A stretch of 64,000 bases of DNA from Oryzobacter faecalis. GTDB taxonomy: Bacteria; Actinomycetota; Actinomycetes; Actinomycetales; Dermatophilaceae. A program made the translations under genes and the position numbers. The notes below the pieces were generated by a model. The model was not told the origin of the DNA. It saw only the letters and a list, made by a program, of their open reading frames with translations, and did no database searches. The DNA is taken from the NCBI RefSeq assembly GCF_046764005.1, contig NZ_JBKOFW010000010.1:1-64000 (forward strand), written 5' to 3'. Each line of letters opens with the position of its first letter. Position 1 is the first letter of the stretch. Positions 32,755 through 39,819 of this stretch are shown one piece after another.

Positions 32755-34899
32755 ATGACGAACCCGACCCGCACGACCGCCCCGCCCCCGTCCCCCGTCG
32801 ACCCCGGGCTCGCCGAGCGGGCCACCACGATGCTGCGCCGGCTCGTCGGGCACGACGACGCGCAGTTCCGCGACGGGCAGCTCGAGGCGGTCAGCGCCCT
32901 CGTCGCCGACCGCAGCCGCGTCCTCGTCGTGCAGCGCACGGGGTGGGGCAAGTCGGCGGTCTACTTCGTCGCCACGGCGCTGCGCCGGGCCGAGGGCGCC
33001 GGGCCCACCGTCATCATCAGCCCGCTCCTCGCACTGATGCGTGACCAGGTCGCCGCGGCGGCGCGGGCCGGCATCCGCGCCGTGACGATGAACTCGGCCA
33101 ACGCGCAGGACTGGGACGAGGTGCGGGCGGCCCTGGCCGACGACGCGGTCGACGTGCTCCTCGTCAGCCCGGAGCGGCTGAACAACCCCCGCTTCCGCGA
33201 CGAGCAGCTCCCCGACCTCGCCCGGCGCTGCGGGCTGCTCGTCGTCGACGAGGCGCACTGCGTCAGCGACTGGGGGCACGACTTCCGCCCCGACTACCGG
33301 CGCATCCGCGACCTCCTCGCCGGGCTGCCCTCCGACACACCGGTACTGGCGACCACCGCGACCGCCAACGCCCGGGTGGTCACCGACGTCGTCGAGCAGC
33401 TCGAGGTCGGCGGACGCCGCGTCCTGACCGTGCGCGGCGGGCTCGCCCGCGACTCGCTGCGGCTCGGGGTGCTGCGGTCGATGTCGCCGGAGCAGCGGCT
33501 CGGCTGGCTCGTGGCGCACCTGGCGGACCTACCGGGCAGCGGCATCGTCTACACGCTCACGGTCGCGGCGGCCGAGGACGTCGCCGCGGCCCTCGCCGAG
33601 GCCGGCCACGAGGTCGTCGCGTACACCGGGCGCACCGACGCCGCCGACCGGGAACGGCTCGAGGCCCGGCTGCGCGCCAACGAGGTCAAGGCCCTCGTCG
33701 CGACGTCGGCGCTGGGGATGGGGTTCGACAAGCCCGACCTCGGCTTCGTCGTCCACCTCGGGGCGCCGAGCTCACCGGTCGCGTACTACCAGCAGGTGGG
33801 GCGCGCCGGGCGTGCCACGGAGCGCGCCGACGTGCTGCTGCTGCCCGGCCCCGAGGACCGCGACATCTGGCAGTACTTCGCGTCGGTGTCGATGCCGCGC
33901 GAGGACCAGGCCGACGCCGTGCTCCGGGCGCTGGCCGAGGCCGGGCGGCCGCTGTCGACGGCCGCGCTCGAGACGGCCGTCGACGTGCGGCGCACACGGC
34001 TCGAGCTGCTCCTCAAGGTCCTCGACGTCGACGGCGCCGTGCAGCGGGTCTCCGGCGGCTGGGTCGCCACCGGGGTGCCGTGGGAGTACGACGCCGAGCG
34101 CTACGGGCGCGTCGCCGAGGCGCGGCGGGCCGAGCAGCAGCTCATGGTCGACTACGAGCGCACCGACGCGTGCCGGATGGCGTTCCTCCAGGAGACCCTC
34201 GACGACCCGTCCGCCGTGCCGTGCGGGCGCTGCGACGGGTGCGCCGGGCCGTGGTACCCGACGGAGGTGCCCGACCGGGTCCTGGGAGCGGCCCGCGAGC
34301 GCCTGTCCCGGGCCGGCGTCGACCTCGAGCCGCGGGTCCAGTGGCCCACGGGCATGGAGCGGCTCGGCGTGCCGGTCAAGGGGAGGATCTCTTCGGACGA
34401 GGCGCTGCTGCCCGGCCGAGCGCTGGCCCGCCTGTCCGACCTCGGGTGGGGACAGCGGCTGCGGGAGGTGCTGCGGGAGGACGCGCCGGCCTCCCCCGAG
34501 CTGCTCCGCGCGTGCGTGCCGGTCCTCGCCGGGTGGGGCTGGGCCCAGCGGCCCGCCGGGGTCGTGGCGGTGCCGTCGCGCAGCCACCCGCAGCTCGTCG
34601 GGTCGCTCGCGGCCGGGCTCGCCGAGATCGGGCGCCTGCCGTTCCTCGGCACCCTCGGCCTCGACCACGGCGGCCCCACGGGCGAGCCCGGGGGCAACAG
34701 CGCCTTCCGCCTCGCGGGCGTCTGGGAGCGGCTCGTCGTCGGGCCCGAGCTCGCGGCCGCCGCGTCCTCCGCCGGGGGGCCGGTGCTCCTCGTCGACGAC
34801 CTCGTGTCCTCGCGCTGGACCCTCACGGTGGCGGGGCGGGCGCTGCGGCTCGCGGGCGCCGAGGGCGTCCTCCCCCTCGCCCTCGCCGTCGACGGCTGA
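32755..34899 (+). CDS. RecQ-family DNA helicase fused to a phosphoribosyltransferase-like domain
   Basis: Protein of 714 residues. Helicase motif 0 FRDGQLEAV, Walker A RTGWGKS (about residues 61-67, Trp where RecQ usually has Gly-Ser), DEAH box D165-H168 in VVDEAHCVSDWGHDFRP, motif IV-VI including QQVGRAGRA, and a zinc cluster DACRM...PCGRCDGC. The C-terminal 130 residues end in VLLVDDLVSSRWTLT, the PRPP-binding loop seen in ComF-like phosphoribosyltransferases. The helicase unwinds DNA for recombination or repair. The role of the PRTase part is unknown, and it may bind rather than turn over PRPP. Confidence 0.9.
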   Translation: MTNPTRTTAPPPSPVDPGLAERATTMLRRLVGHDDAQFRDGQLEAVSALVADRSRVLVVQRTGWGKSAVYFVATALRRAEGAGPTVIISPLLALMRDQVAAAARAGIRAVTMNSANAQDWDEVRAALADDAVDVLLVSPERLNNPRFRDEQLPDLARRCGLLVVDEAHCVSDWGHDFRPDYRRIRDLLAGLPSDTPVLATTATANARVVTDVVEQLEVGGRRVLTVRGGLARDSLRLGVLRSMSPEQRLGWLVAHLADLPGSGIVYTLTVAAAEDVAAALAEAGHEVVAYTGRTDAADRERLEARLRANEVKALVATSALGMGFDKPDLGFVVHLGAPSSPVAYYQQVGRAGRATERADVLLLPGPEDRDIWQYFASVSMPREDQADAVLRALAEAGRPLSTAALETAVDVRRTRLELLLKVLDVDGAVQRVSGGWVATGVPWEYDAERYGRVAEARRAEQQLMVDYERTDACRMAFLQETLDDPSAVPCGRCDGCAGPWYPTEVPDRVLGAARERLSRAGVDLEPRVQWPTGMERLGVPVKGRISSDEALLPGRALARLSDLGWGQRLREVLREDAPASPELLRACVPVLAGWGWAQRPAGVVAVPSRSHPQLVGSLAAGLAEIGRLPFLGTLGLDHGGPTGEPGGNSAFRLAGVWERLVVGPELAAAASSAGGPVLLVDDLVSSRWTLTVAGRALRLAGAEGVLPLALAVDG

Positions 34900-34912
34900 G
34901 GCGGCAGACCGG

Positions 34913-35656
34913 TCAGCCGCCGTGGACCGGCTCGCCGTCCCGTGCCGCCTCCACCGACGGCTCGGGGGTGTCGCCGCTCGGCACCGGGCGCTCGACGCGC
35001 ACCGTGAGCATCGGCAGGAAGAGCTGGACGACCGGGCCGATGAGCAGGGCGTAGAGCACCGTCCCCACCCCGACGATCCCGCCGAGCAGCCAGCCGACGG
35101 CGACGACGGTCACCTCGATCGAGGTCCGCACCAGCCGGATCGAGCGACCGGTGCGGCGGTGCAGCCCGGTCATCAACCCGTCGCGCGGTCCCGGGCCGAG
35201 CTGGCTGCCGATGTACATCGCGCCCGCGACGCCGTTGCCGACGATGCCGACCAGCATGAGGACCACCCGCCACCCGAGCCCCTCGGCATCCGGGACGACC
35301 GCGAGCGTGAGGTCGGTCGCCACGCCGATGACGAGCGCGTTCGCGATGGTCCCCAGACCGGGCCACTGCCGCAGCGGGATCCACAGCAGGAGGATGACGA
35401 ACGAGGACGCCACGACCATCTGCCCGTACGTCATCGGGACGTGCTGGATCAGCCCGTAGGTGAAGACGCCCCACGGCTCGAGCCCCAGGCCCGCGCGCAG
35501 CATCAGGGCCATCGTCGCCCCGAAGAGGACCAACCCCACGAGGAGCTGGGCGAGGCGCCGGGGCAGGCGCCCGGCGCGCAGCTGCTCGATCGGGTTCATC
35601 GGCACGAGCTCGACGCGCCGGGAGACACCGCGGCGGAGCACCTGGATCGGGGACAT
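34913..35656 (-). CDS. YczE-family integral membrane protein
   Basis: Protein of 247 residues from the ATG at 35656. Five membrane helices (QLLVGLVLFGATMALMLRAG, VVASSFVILLLWIPL and others) with AGLGLEPWGVFTYGL and GSQLGPGPRDGLMTGLHRRTG, sequence hallmarks of the YczE/YitT group. Divergent from a MocR-type regulator, a conserved pairing in actinobacteria. A vitamin B6-related or other transport role is proposed in the literature for MocR-linked YczE but not proven. Its -10 hexamer ends 6 bases before the ATG. Confidence 0.88.
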   Translation of the reverse strand: MSPIQVLRRGVSRRVELVPMNPIEQLRAGRLPRRLAQLLVGLVLFGATMALMLRAGLGLEPWGVFTYGLIQHVPMTYGQMVVASSFVILLLWIPLRQWPGLGTIANALVIGVATDLTLAVVPDAEGLGWRVVLMLVGIVGNGVAGAMYIGSQLGPGPRDGLMTGLHRRTGRSIRLVRTSIEVTVVAVGWLLGGIVGVGTVLYALLIGPVVQLFLPMLTVRVERPVPSGDTPEPSVEAARDGEPVHGG

Positions 35657-35662
35657 GGCTCC

Positions 35663-35668
35663 ATCGTG
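35663..35668 (-). promoter_or_regulatory. -10 of yczE-like gene, leaderless start
   Basis: Minus-strand CACGAT ends 6 bases before the ATG at 35656. Confidence 0.4.
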
Positions 35669-35675
35669 CCGTGGA

Positions 35676-35727
35676 AGTGGCCTTCACTTCGATGGCCAAT
35701 CCTGCGAGAGTGGCCACCATGGCCACT
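35676..35727. promoter_or_regulatory. repeat cluster, probable MocR operator region
   Basis: AGTGGCC occurs at 35676 and 35709, TGGCCA at 35693, and the second AGTGGCCA pairs with TGGCCACT as a 19-base inverted repeat (35709-35727) that includes the regulator ATG. GAAGTG-N5-CACTTC forms another small inverted repeat at 35675-35691. MocR-family proteins bind direct or mixed repeats near their own promoters. The cluster covers the -35/-10 of both divergent genes. Confidence 0.65.
35706..35711 (+). promoter_or_regulatory. -10 of MocR gene, leaderless start
   Basis: GAGAGT ends 7 bases before the ATG at 35719. A TTCACT -35 lies 17 bases upstream. Confidence 0.45.
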
Positions 35728-37203
35728 CCCACCGTCTCCGCCGCCCGGACCGCTCGGCTCGTCGGGGACCTCGCGCCCGGCCGGCCCGCCTACCGGGCCC
35801 TCGCCGACGCCCTGCGCCTGGCCGTCGCCGACGGCCGGATCGCCGTGGGCACCCGGCTGCCGAGCGAGCGCGAGCTGACCGGCGCCCTCGACGTCAGCCG
35901 CACGACGGTCACCCGGGCCTACGCCGTGCTGCGCGAGAGCGGCTACCTCGCCTCCCGCCGCGGCTCCGGCTCGGTCACGACGCTCCCTGCGGCGAGCCGC
36001 CGTCGCGGGACGGGCTCGCTGTTCCCCGCCGACCCGGCCGACGGCGTCATCGACCTCACCTGCGCGGCGACCCGGGCCCCCGCGGGCGTCGTCGAGGCCT
36101 ACGAACGCGCCGTCGCGCGGCTGCCCGAGTACCTGTGCGGCGCCGGCTACCTCACCCTCGGCGTCCCCGAGCTGCGCGAGGTGGTCGCCGACCGGTACAC
36201 CGCGCGCGGCCTCCCGACCGACCCGGACGAGGTCCTCGTGACGAGCGGCGCCGTCGCCGGCCTCGGCATCGTCCTGCGCGCGCTCGTCGGGCGCGGCGAC
36301 CGAGTCGTCGTCGAGAACCCGACCTACCCGAACACCGTCGACGCGCTGCGCGCCGGGGGTGCCCGTCTCGTCCCGCTCGCCATGGACCCCGACGGCTGGG
36401 ACGTGCCCGAGGCCGCCCGCGCCGTGCGGTCCGCCGGGGCCCGGGCCGCCGTGCTCATCCCCGACTTCCACAACCCGACGGGCGCCCTCCTCGGCGACGA
36501 GGGCCGCGCTGCGCTCGCCTCGGCGCTGCGCCGTGCCGGCACCGTCCCCGTCGTCGACGAGACGATCGCGGAGGTCTGCCTCGAGGAGGAGCTCGCCCTC
36601 CCCCTCCCGTTCGCCGCCCACGACCCGCGCGCGATCAGCGTCGGCAGCTCGTCGAAGTCGCACTGGGGCGGGCTGCGGACCGGCTGGGTCCGGGCCCCGC
36701 GCAGCGTCCTCCCGGCGCTGGTCGACGCGAGGGTCACCACCGACCTCGGCGCCCCGGTCCTCGAGCAGCTCGTCCTCCTCGAGCTGATGCGGGAGAACCC
36801 GGGCCTGACCGCCGAGCGCCGCGACGCCCTCCGCGCCTCGCGCGACACCACCGCCGACGCCCTTCGCGAGCTCGTGCCCGACCTGCGCTTCGGCCTCCCC
36901 CGCGGCGGGCTGTCGCTGTGGTGCGAGCTGCCCGAGGGCGTCGACTCCACGGCGGTCGCCGTCGCGGCGGAGGACGAGGGACTGCTCGTCGCGGCCGGCC
37001 CCCGGTTCTCCGTCGCCGGCGGGCTCGACCGCTGGCTGCGGTTCCCGTACGTCCTCGACCCGGCGACCATGACGACCGCCGCCGAGCGGCTCGCTCGAGC
37101 CGTCGACGTCGTGCGCTCCGGCCGCGCCCCCGTGCCCGCGCCCCGCCGGACCCGCTCGACCGCCCGGGCCGCGACGCGGCCGAACCGCCCGCTCGTCGCG
37201 TGA
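35719..37203 (+). CDS. MocR-family GntR regulator with aminotransferase domain
   Basis: About 494 residues from the ATG at 35719 (a GTG at 35671 is possible but would put the repeats inside the gene). N-terminal GntR winged helix: YRALADALRLAVADGRI, GTRLPSERELTGALDVSR. The C-terminal fold-type I aminotransferase-like domain has DFHNPTG and SVGSSSKSHWGGLRTGW with the pyridoxal-5'-phosphate Lys. Members include PdxR, which senses PLP. It probably controls the divergent YczE gene and itself. PdxR-type control of B6 synthesis is not supported locally because no pdxST is nearby. Confidence 0.92.
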   Translation: MATPTVSAARTARLVGDLAPGRPAYRALADALRLAVADGRIAVGTRLPSERELTGALDVSRTTVTRAYAVLRESGYLASRRGSGSVTTLPAASRRRGTGSLFPADPADGVIDLTCAATRAPAGVVEAYERAVARLPEYLCGAGYLTLGVPELREVVADRYTARGLPTDPDEVLVTSGAVAGLGIVLRALVGRGDRVVVENPTYPNTVDALRAGGARLVPLAMDPDGWDVPEAARAVRSAGARAAVLIPDFHNPTGALLGDEGRAALASALRRAGTVPVVDETIAEVCLEEELALPLPFAAHDPRAISVGSSSKSHWGGLRTGWVRAPRSVLPALVDARVTTDLGAPVLEQLVLLELMRENPGLTAERRDALRASRDTTADALRELVPDLRFGLPRGGLSLWCELPEGVDSTAVAVAAEDEGLLVAAGPRFSVAGGLDRWLRFPYVLDPATMTTAAERLARAVDVVRSGRAPVPAPRRTRSTARAATRPNRPLVA

Positions 37204-37204
37204 C

Positions 37205-37210
37205 TATCGT
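37205..37210 (+). promoter_or_regulatory. -10 of tesB, leaderless start
   Basis: TATCGT ends 6 bases before the GTG at 37217 and begins just after the MocR stop. Confidence 0.5.
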
Positions 37211-37216
37211 GGCCGC

Positions 37217-38191
37217 GTGACGACCGAGCAGCCCGCGCCCCTCCTCGACCTCCTCGCCACGCTCGACCTCGAGGAGCTCGGCTCGGCACAGGTGAGCATC
37301 CAGCCGCACTCGACGACGGGTGACCTCGCCGGCGAGGACCCCGTGCGCCTCCCCGAGACGTTCGCCGAGGACATCACCCTCTTCCGCGGCCAGAGCCAGA
37401 AGCAGCCGCACGGGCGGGTGTTCGGCGGCCAGGTCCTCGCCCAGGGCGTCATGGCGTCAGGTCGGACGGTCCGGGCGACCGAGGGCGGCGAGAACCGGCG
37501 GCTGCACTCGCTCCACGCCTACTTCATGCGTCCGGGCGACGACACCCAGCCGATCACCTTCAGCGTCGAGCGGATGCGCGACGGGCGGTCCTTCTCGACG
37601 CGGCGGGTCCACGCCATCCAGCACGGCAAGCCGATCCTGTCGATGAGCTGCTCGTTCCAGGTCCCCGACTCCGGCCTCGACCACCAGGACCCGGCGCCCG
37701 ACGCGCCCGACCCGACCTCCGTGCCCTCCCTCGCCGAGGTCTTCCGCGGCATCGACCACCCGGGCGCCCGCCACCTGGCCGAGGACCGGGCCATCGACCA
37801 GCGCCACGTCGAGGGCAACCTCTTCGTCGCGCCGGCGACCGAGCAGGTGGCCGACCAGCGGGTGTGGATGCGCGCCATCGGCGAGCTGCCCGACGACCCG
37901 CTCGTCCACGAGGCGGTCCTCGCCTACGCCTCCGACTACAGCCTCCTCGAGTCCATCCTGCGCCGCCACGGGCGCACCTGGACCAGCCGCGGGCTCCGGG
38001 CCGCGAGCCTGGACCACGCGATGTGGTTCCACCGTCCGGCCCGCGCCGACGACTGGGTGCTCTACGCGCAGCACTCCCCCTCGGCCCAGGGCGGGCGCGG
38101 ACTCGGCATCGGCCGGATGTTCACCCGCGACGGCACCCTCGTCGCGACGGTCGCCCAGGAGGGCATGCTCCGGCTCCCCGACAGCGACTGA
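37217..38191 (+). CDS. tesB: acyl-CoA thioesterase II
   Basis: Protein of 324 residues from the GTG at 37217, a double-hotdog enzyme that hydrolyses medium- and long-chain acyl-CoA. RVFGGQVLAQ and HSLHAYFMRPGD are the N-terminal hallmarks. The catalytic Asp region ASDYSLLESILR and SLDHAMWFHRPARADDWVLY form the second hotdog. Convergent with the ABC operon, with 15 bases between stops. Confidence 0.95.
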   Translation: MTTEQPAPLLDLLATLDLEELGSAQVSIQPHSTTGDLAGEDPVRLPETFAEDITLFRGQSQKQPHGRVFGGQVLAQGVMASGRTVRATEGGENRRLHSLHAYFMRPGDDTQPITFSVERMRDGRSFSTRRVHAIQHGKPILSMSCSFQVPDSGLDHQDPAPDAPDPTSVPSLAEVFRGIDHPGARHLAEDRAIDQRHVEGNLFVAPATEQVADQRVWMRAIGELPDDPLVHEAVLAYASDYSLLESILRRHGRTWTSRGLRAASLDHAMWFHRPARADDWVLYAQHSPSAQGGRGLGIGRMFTRDGTLVATVAQEGMLRLPDSD

Positions 38192-38206
38192 CTGCGGCGG
38201 GGGCGG

Positions 38207-38893
38207 TCAGAGCGGCGACGGCTCGACGACGCGCCCGTCCACGAGCTCGACGACGCGGTCGGCGATCGACAGCAGCGCGGGGTCGTGGGTCGAGACGACC
38301 GTCGTCATCGACTCCTCCTTCGCGAGCCGTGCGATGAGCGTCATGATGTCGCGGCCCGTCTCGGAGTCGAGCTGTCCGGTGGGCTCGTCGGCGAGGAGCA
38401 GGGTCGGCCGCGAGGCGAGCGCCCGGGCCAGCGCCACGCGCTGTTGCTGACCACCGGACAGCTCGCCGGGCCGCTGGTTGACGTGCCCGCTGAGTCCGAC
38501 GTGCTCGAGCGCCTCGGCGACCCGGGCCTCGCGCTCGTCGGCGTCGACGCAGGCGAGCCGCAGCGGGACCCCGACGTTCTCCCGGGCGGTGAGGATCGGG
38601 ACGAGGCCGAAGGACTGGAAGACGTACGACACCGATCCCCGGCGCAGCGCGAGCAGTGCGGCGTCGTCCATCGCCGTGACGTCGGCACCGTCGAGCACGA
38701 CCCGCCCCGCGTCGGGCCGGTCGAGGCCGCCGATGACGTTGAGCAGCGTCGTCTTCCCCGACCCGGACCGCCCGCGCACCGCGAGCAGCTCCCCGCGGGA
38801 CGCCGTGAGCGACACCCCGCCGAGGGCGTGCACCTCCCCCGCGCCGGAGCGGAAGGTCCGGTGGACGTCGTGGACCTCGAGGTGGGTGCTCAT
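38207..38893 (-). CDS. ABC transporter ATP-binding protein (LolD/MacB type)
   Basis: Protein of 228 residues from the ATG at 38893. Walker A GRSGSGKTTLL, signature LSGGQQQRVALARAL, Walker B LLLADEPTGQLD, and the H-loop VVSTHDPAL. The size and the EPTGQLD motif are typical of ATPases that energise FtsX-type permeases. Start overlaps the upstream stop by 4 bases, so it is the last gene of the four-gene operon. Which permease it pairs with cannot be told from sequence. Confidence 0.93.
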   Translation of the reverse strand: MSTHLEVHDVHRTFRSGAGEVHALGGVSLTASRGELLAVRGRSGSGKTTLLNVIGGLDRPDAGRVVLDGADVTAMDDAALLALRRGSVSYVFQSFGLVPILTARENVGVPLRLACVDADEREARVAEALEHVGLSGHVNQRPGELSGGQQQRVALARALASRPTLLLADEPTGQLDSETGRDIMTLIARLAKEESMTTVVSTHDPALLSIADRVVELVDGRVVEPSPL

Positions 38894-39819
38894 GCGTCCT
38901 CCTCGTCGCGGCGGGAGGGCCACACGCCGATGTGGTCGGTCTCGAGGTCGAGGCGCACGCGATCGCGCATGTCGAGCGCCGCCGTGAACGCCTTGGGCAG
39001 CTGGAGGCGGCCGGCGCGGTCGAGGACGGCGAACTCCTCGGCGACGAGCCCCTCGTTCCCGTGCTCGTCGACCGCGGTGCGCCGCCGCACCTCCGAGGAC
39101 GTCCGCCCGTCACGGATGCCGACGGTGCGGGCCACGTGCTCGCTGACCTTGGGGTCGTGGGTGACGACGAGGACGGTCGTGCCGAAGGTCGTGTTGGCCT
39201 CGCGCATCGCCGCGAACACCTCGTCGCCGCTGCGGCTGTCGAGCTCGCCGGTCGGCTCGTCCGCGAGGAGGACCGCCGGCCGGTTCGCCAGCGCGACCCC
39301 GAGCGCGACGCGCTGCTGCTGGCCGCCGGACATCTGGTCGGGTCGCCGGTCGGCGCAGTCGGCGACGCCCAGCACCTCGAGCGTCTCGCGGGCCCGTCGC
39401 GCCCGCTCACCGCGCGGGAGGGACGCGAGCGACATCGGCACCTCGACGTTCTCGAGCGCGCTGAGGTAGGGGAAGAGGTTGGCGCCGGCCTGCTGGTAGA
39501 GGAAGCCGACCGTGTGCCGGCGGTAGCGCAGCCGGTCGCGGGTCGACATCGCGAGCAGGTCGCGCCCGGCCACCTGCACGACTCCCGCGCTCGGGGTGTC
39601 GAGGCCGGAGAGGATCGCGAGCAGGGTCGACTTCCCCGACCCGGAGGCTCCGACGACGGCGACGAGCTCGCCCTCGTCGACGGTGAGGTCGAGCCCCTGG
39701 AGGGCGACGACCTCGACGCCCTCCGAGGAGAAGATGCGCACGAGGTTGTCGCACAGGATGTGCGGCGCCGTGGCGCCGGAGGTGGGGCGCCCCGAGGTGG
39801 TCGACGTCGTGGTGGTCAT
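38890..39819 (-). CDS. ABC transporter ATP-binding protein with C-terminal AbrB-like domain
   Basis: Protein of 309 residues from the ATG at 39819. Residues about 20-240 form the ATPase: Walker A GASGSGKSTLL, MSGGQQQRVALGVALA, LLADEPTGELD, and VTHDPKV. About 70 further residues follow, including FAVLDRAGRLQLPKAFTAAL (about residues 262-281), which matches the SpoVT-AbrB swapped-hairpin pattern (strand, DxxGRxxLPK, helix). That domain normally binds DNA or dimerises. Its role on an ABC ATPase is unknown. Overlaps both neighbours by 4 bases. Confidence 0.92.
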   Translation of the reverse strand: MTTTTSTTSGRPTSGATAPHILCDNLVRIFSSEGVEVVALQGLDLTVDEGELVAVVGASGSGKSTLLAILSGLDTPSAGVVQVAGRDLLAMSTRDRLRYRRHTVGFLYQQAGANLFPYLSALENVEVPMSLASLPRGERARRARETLEVLGVADCADRRPDQMSGGQQQRVALGVALANRPAVLLADEPTGELDSRSGDEVFAAMREANTTFGTTVLVVTHDPKVSEHVARTVGIRDGRTSSEVRRRTAVDEHGNEGLVAEEFAVLDRAGRLQLPKAFTAALDMRDRVRLDLETDHIGVWPSRRDEEDA

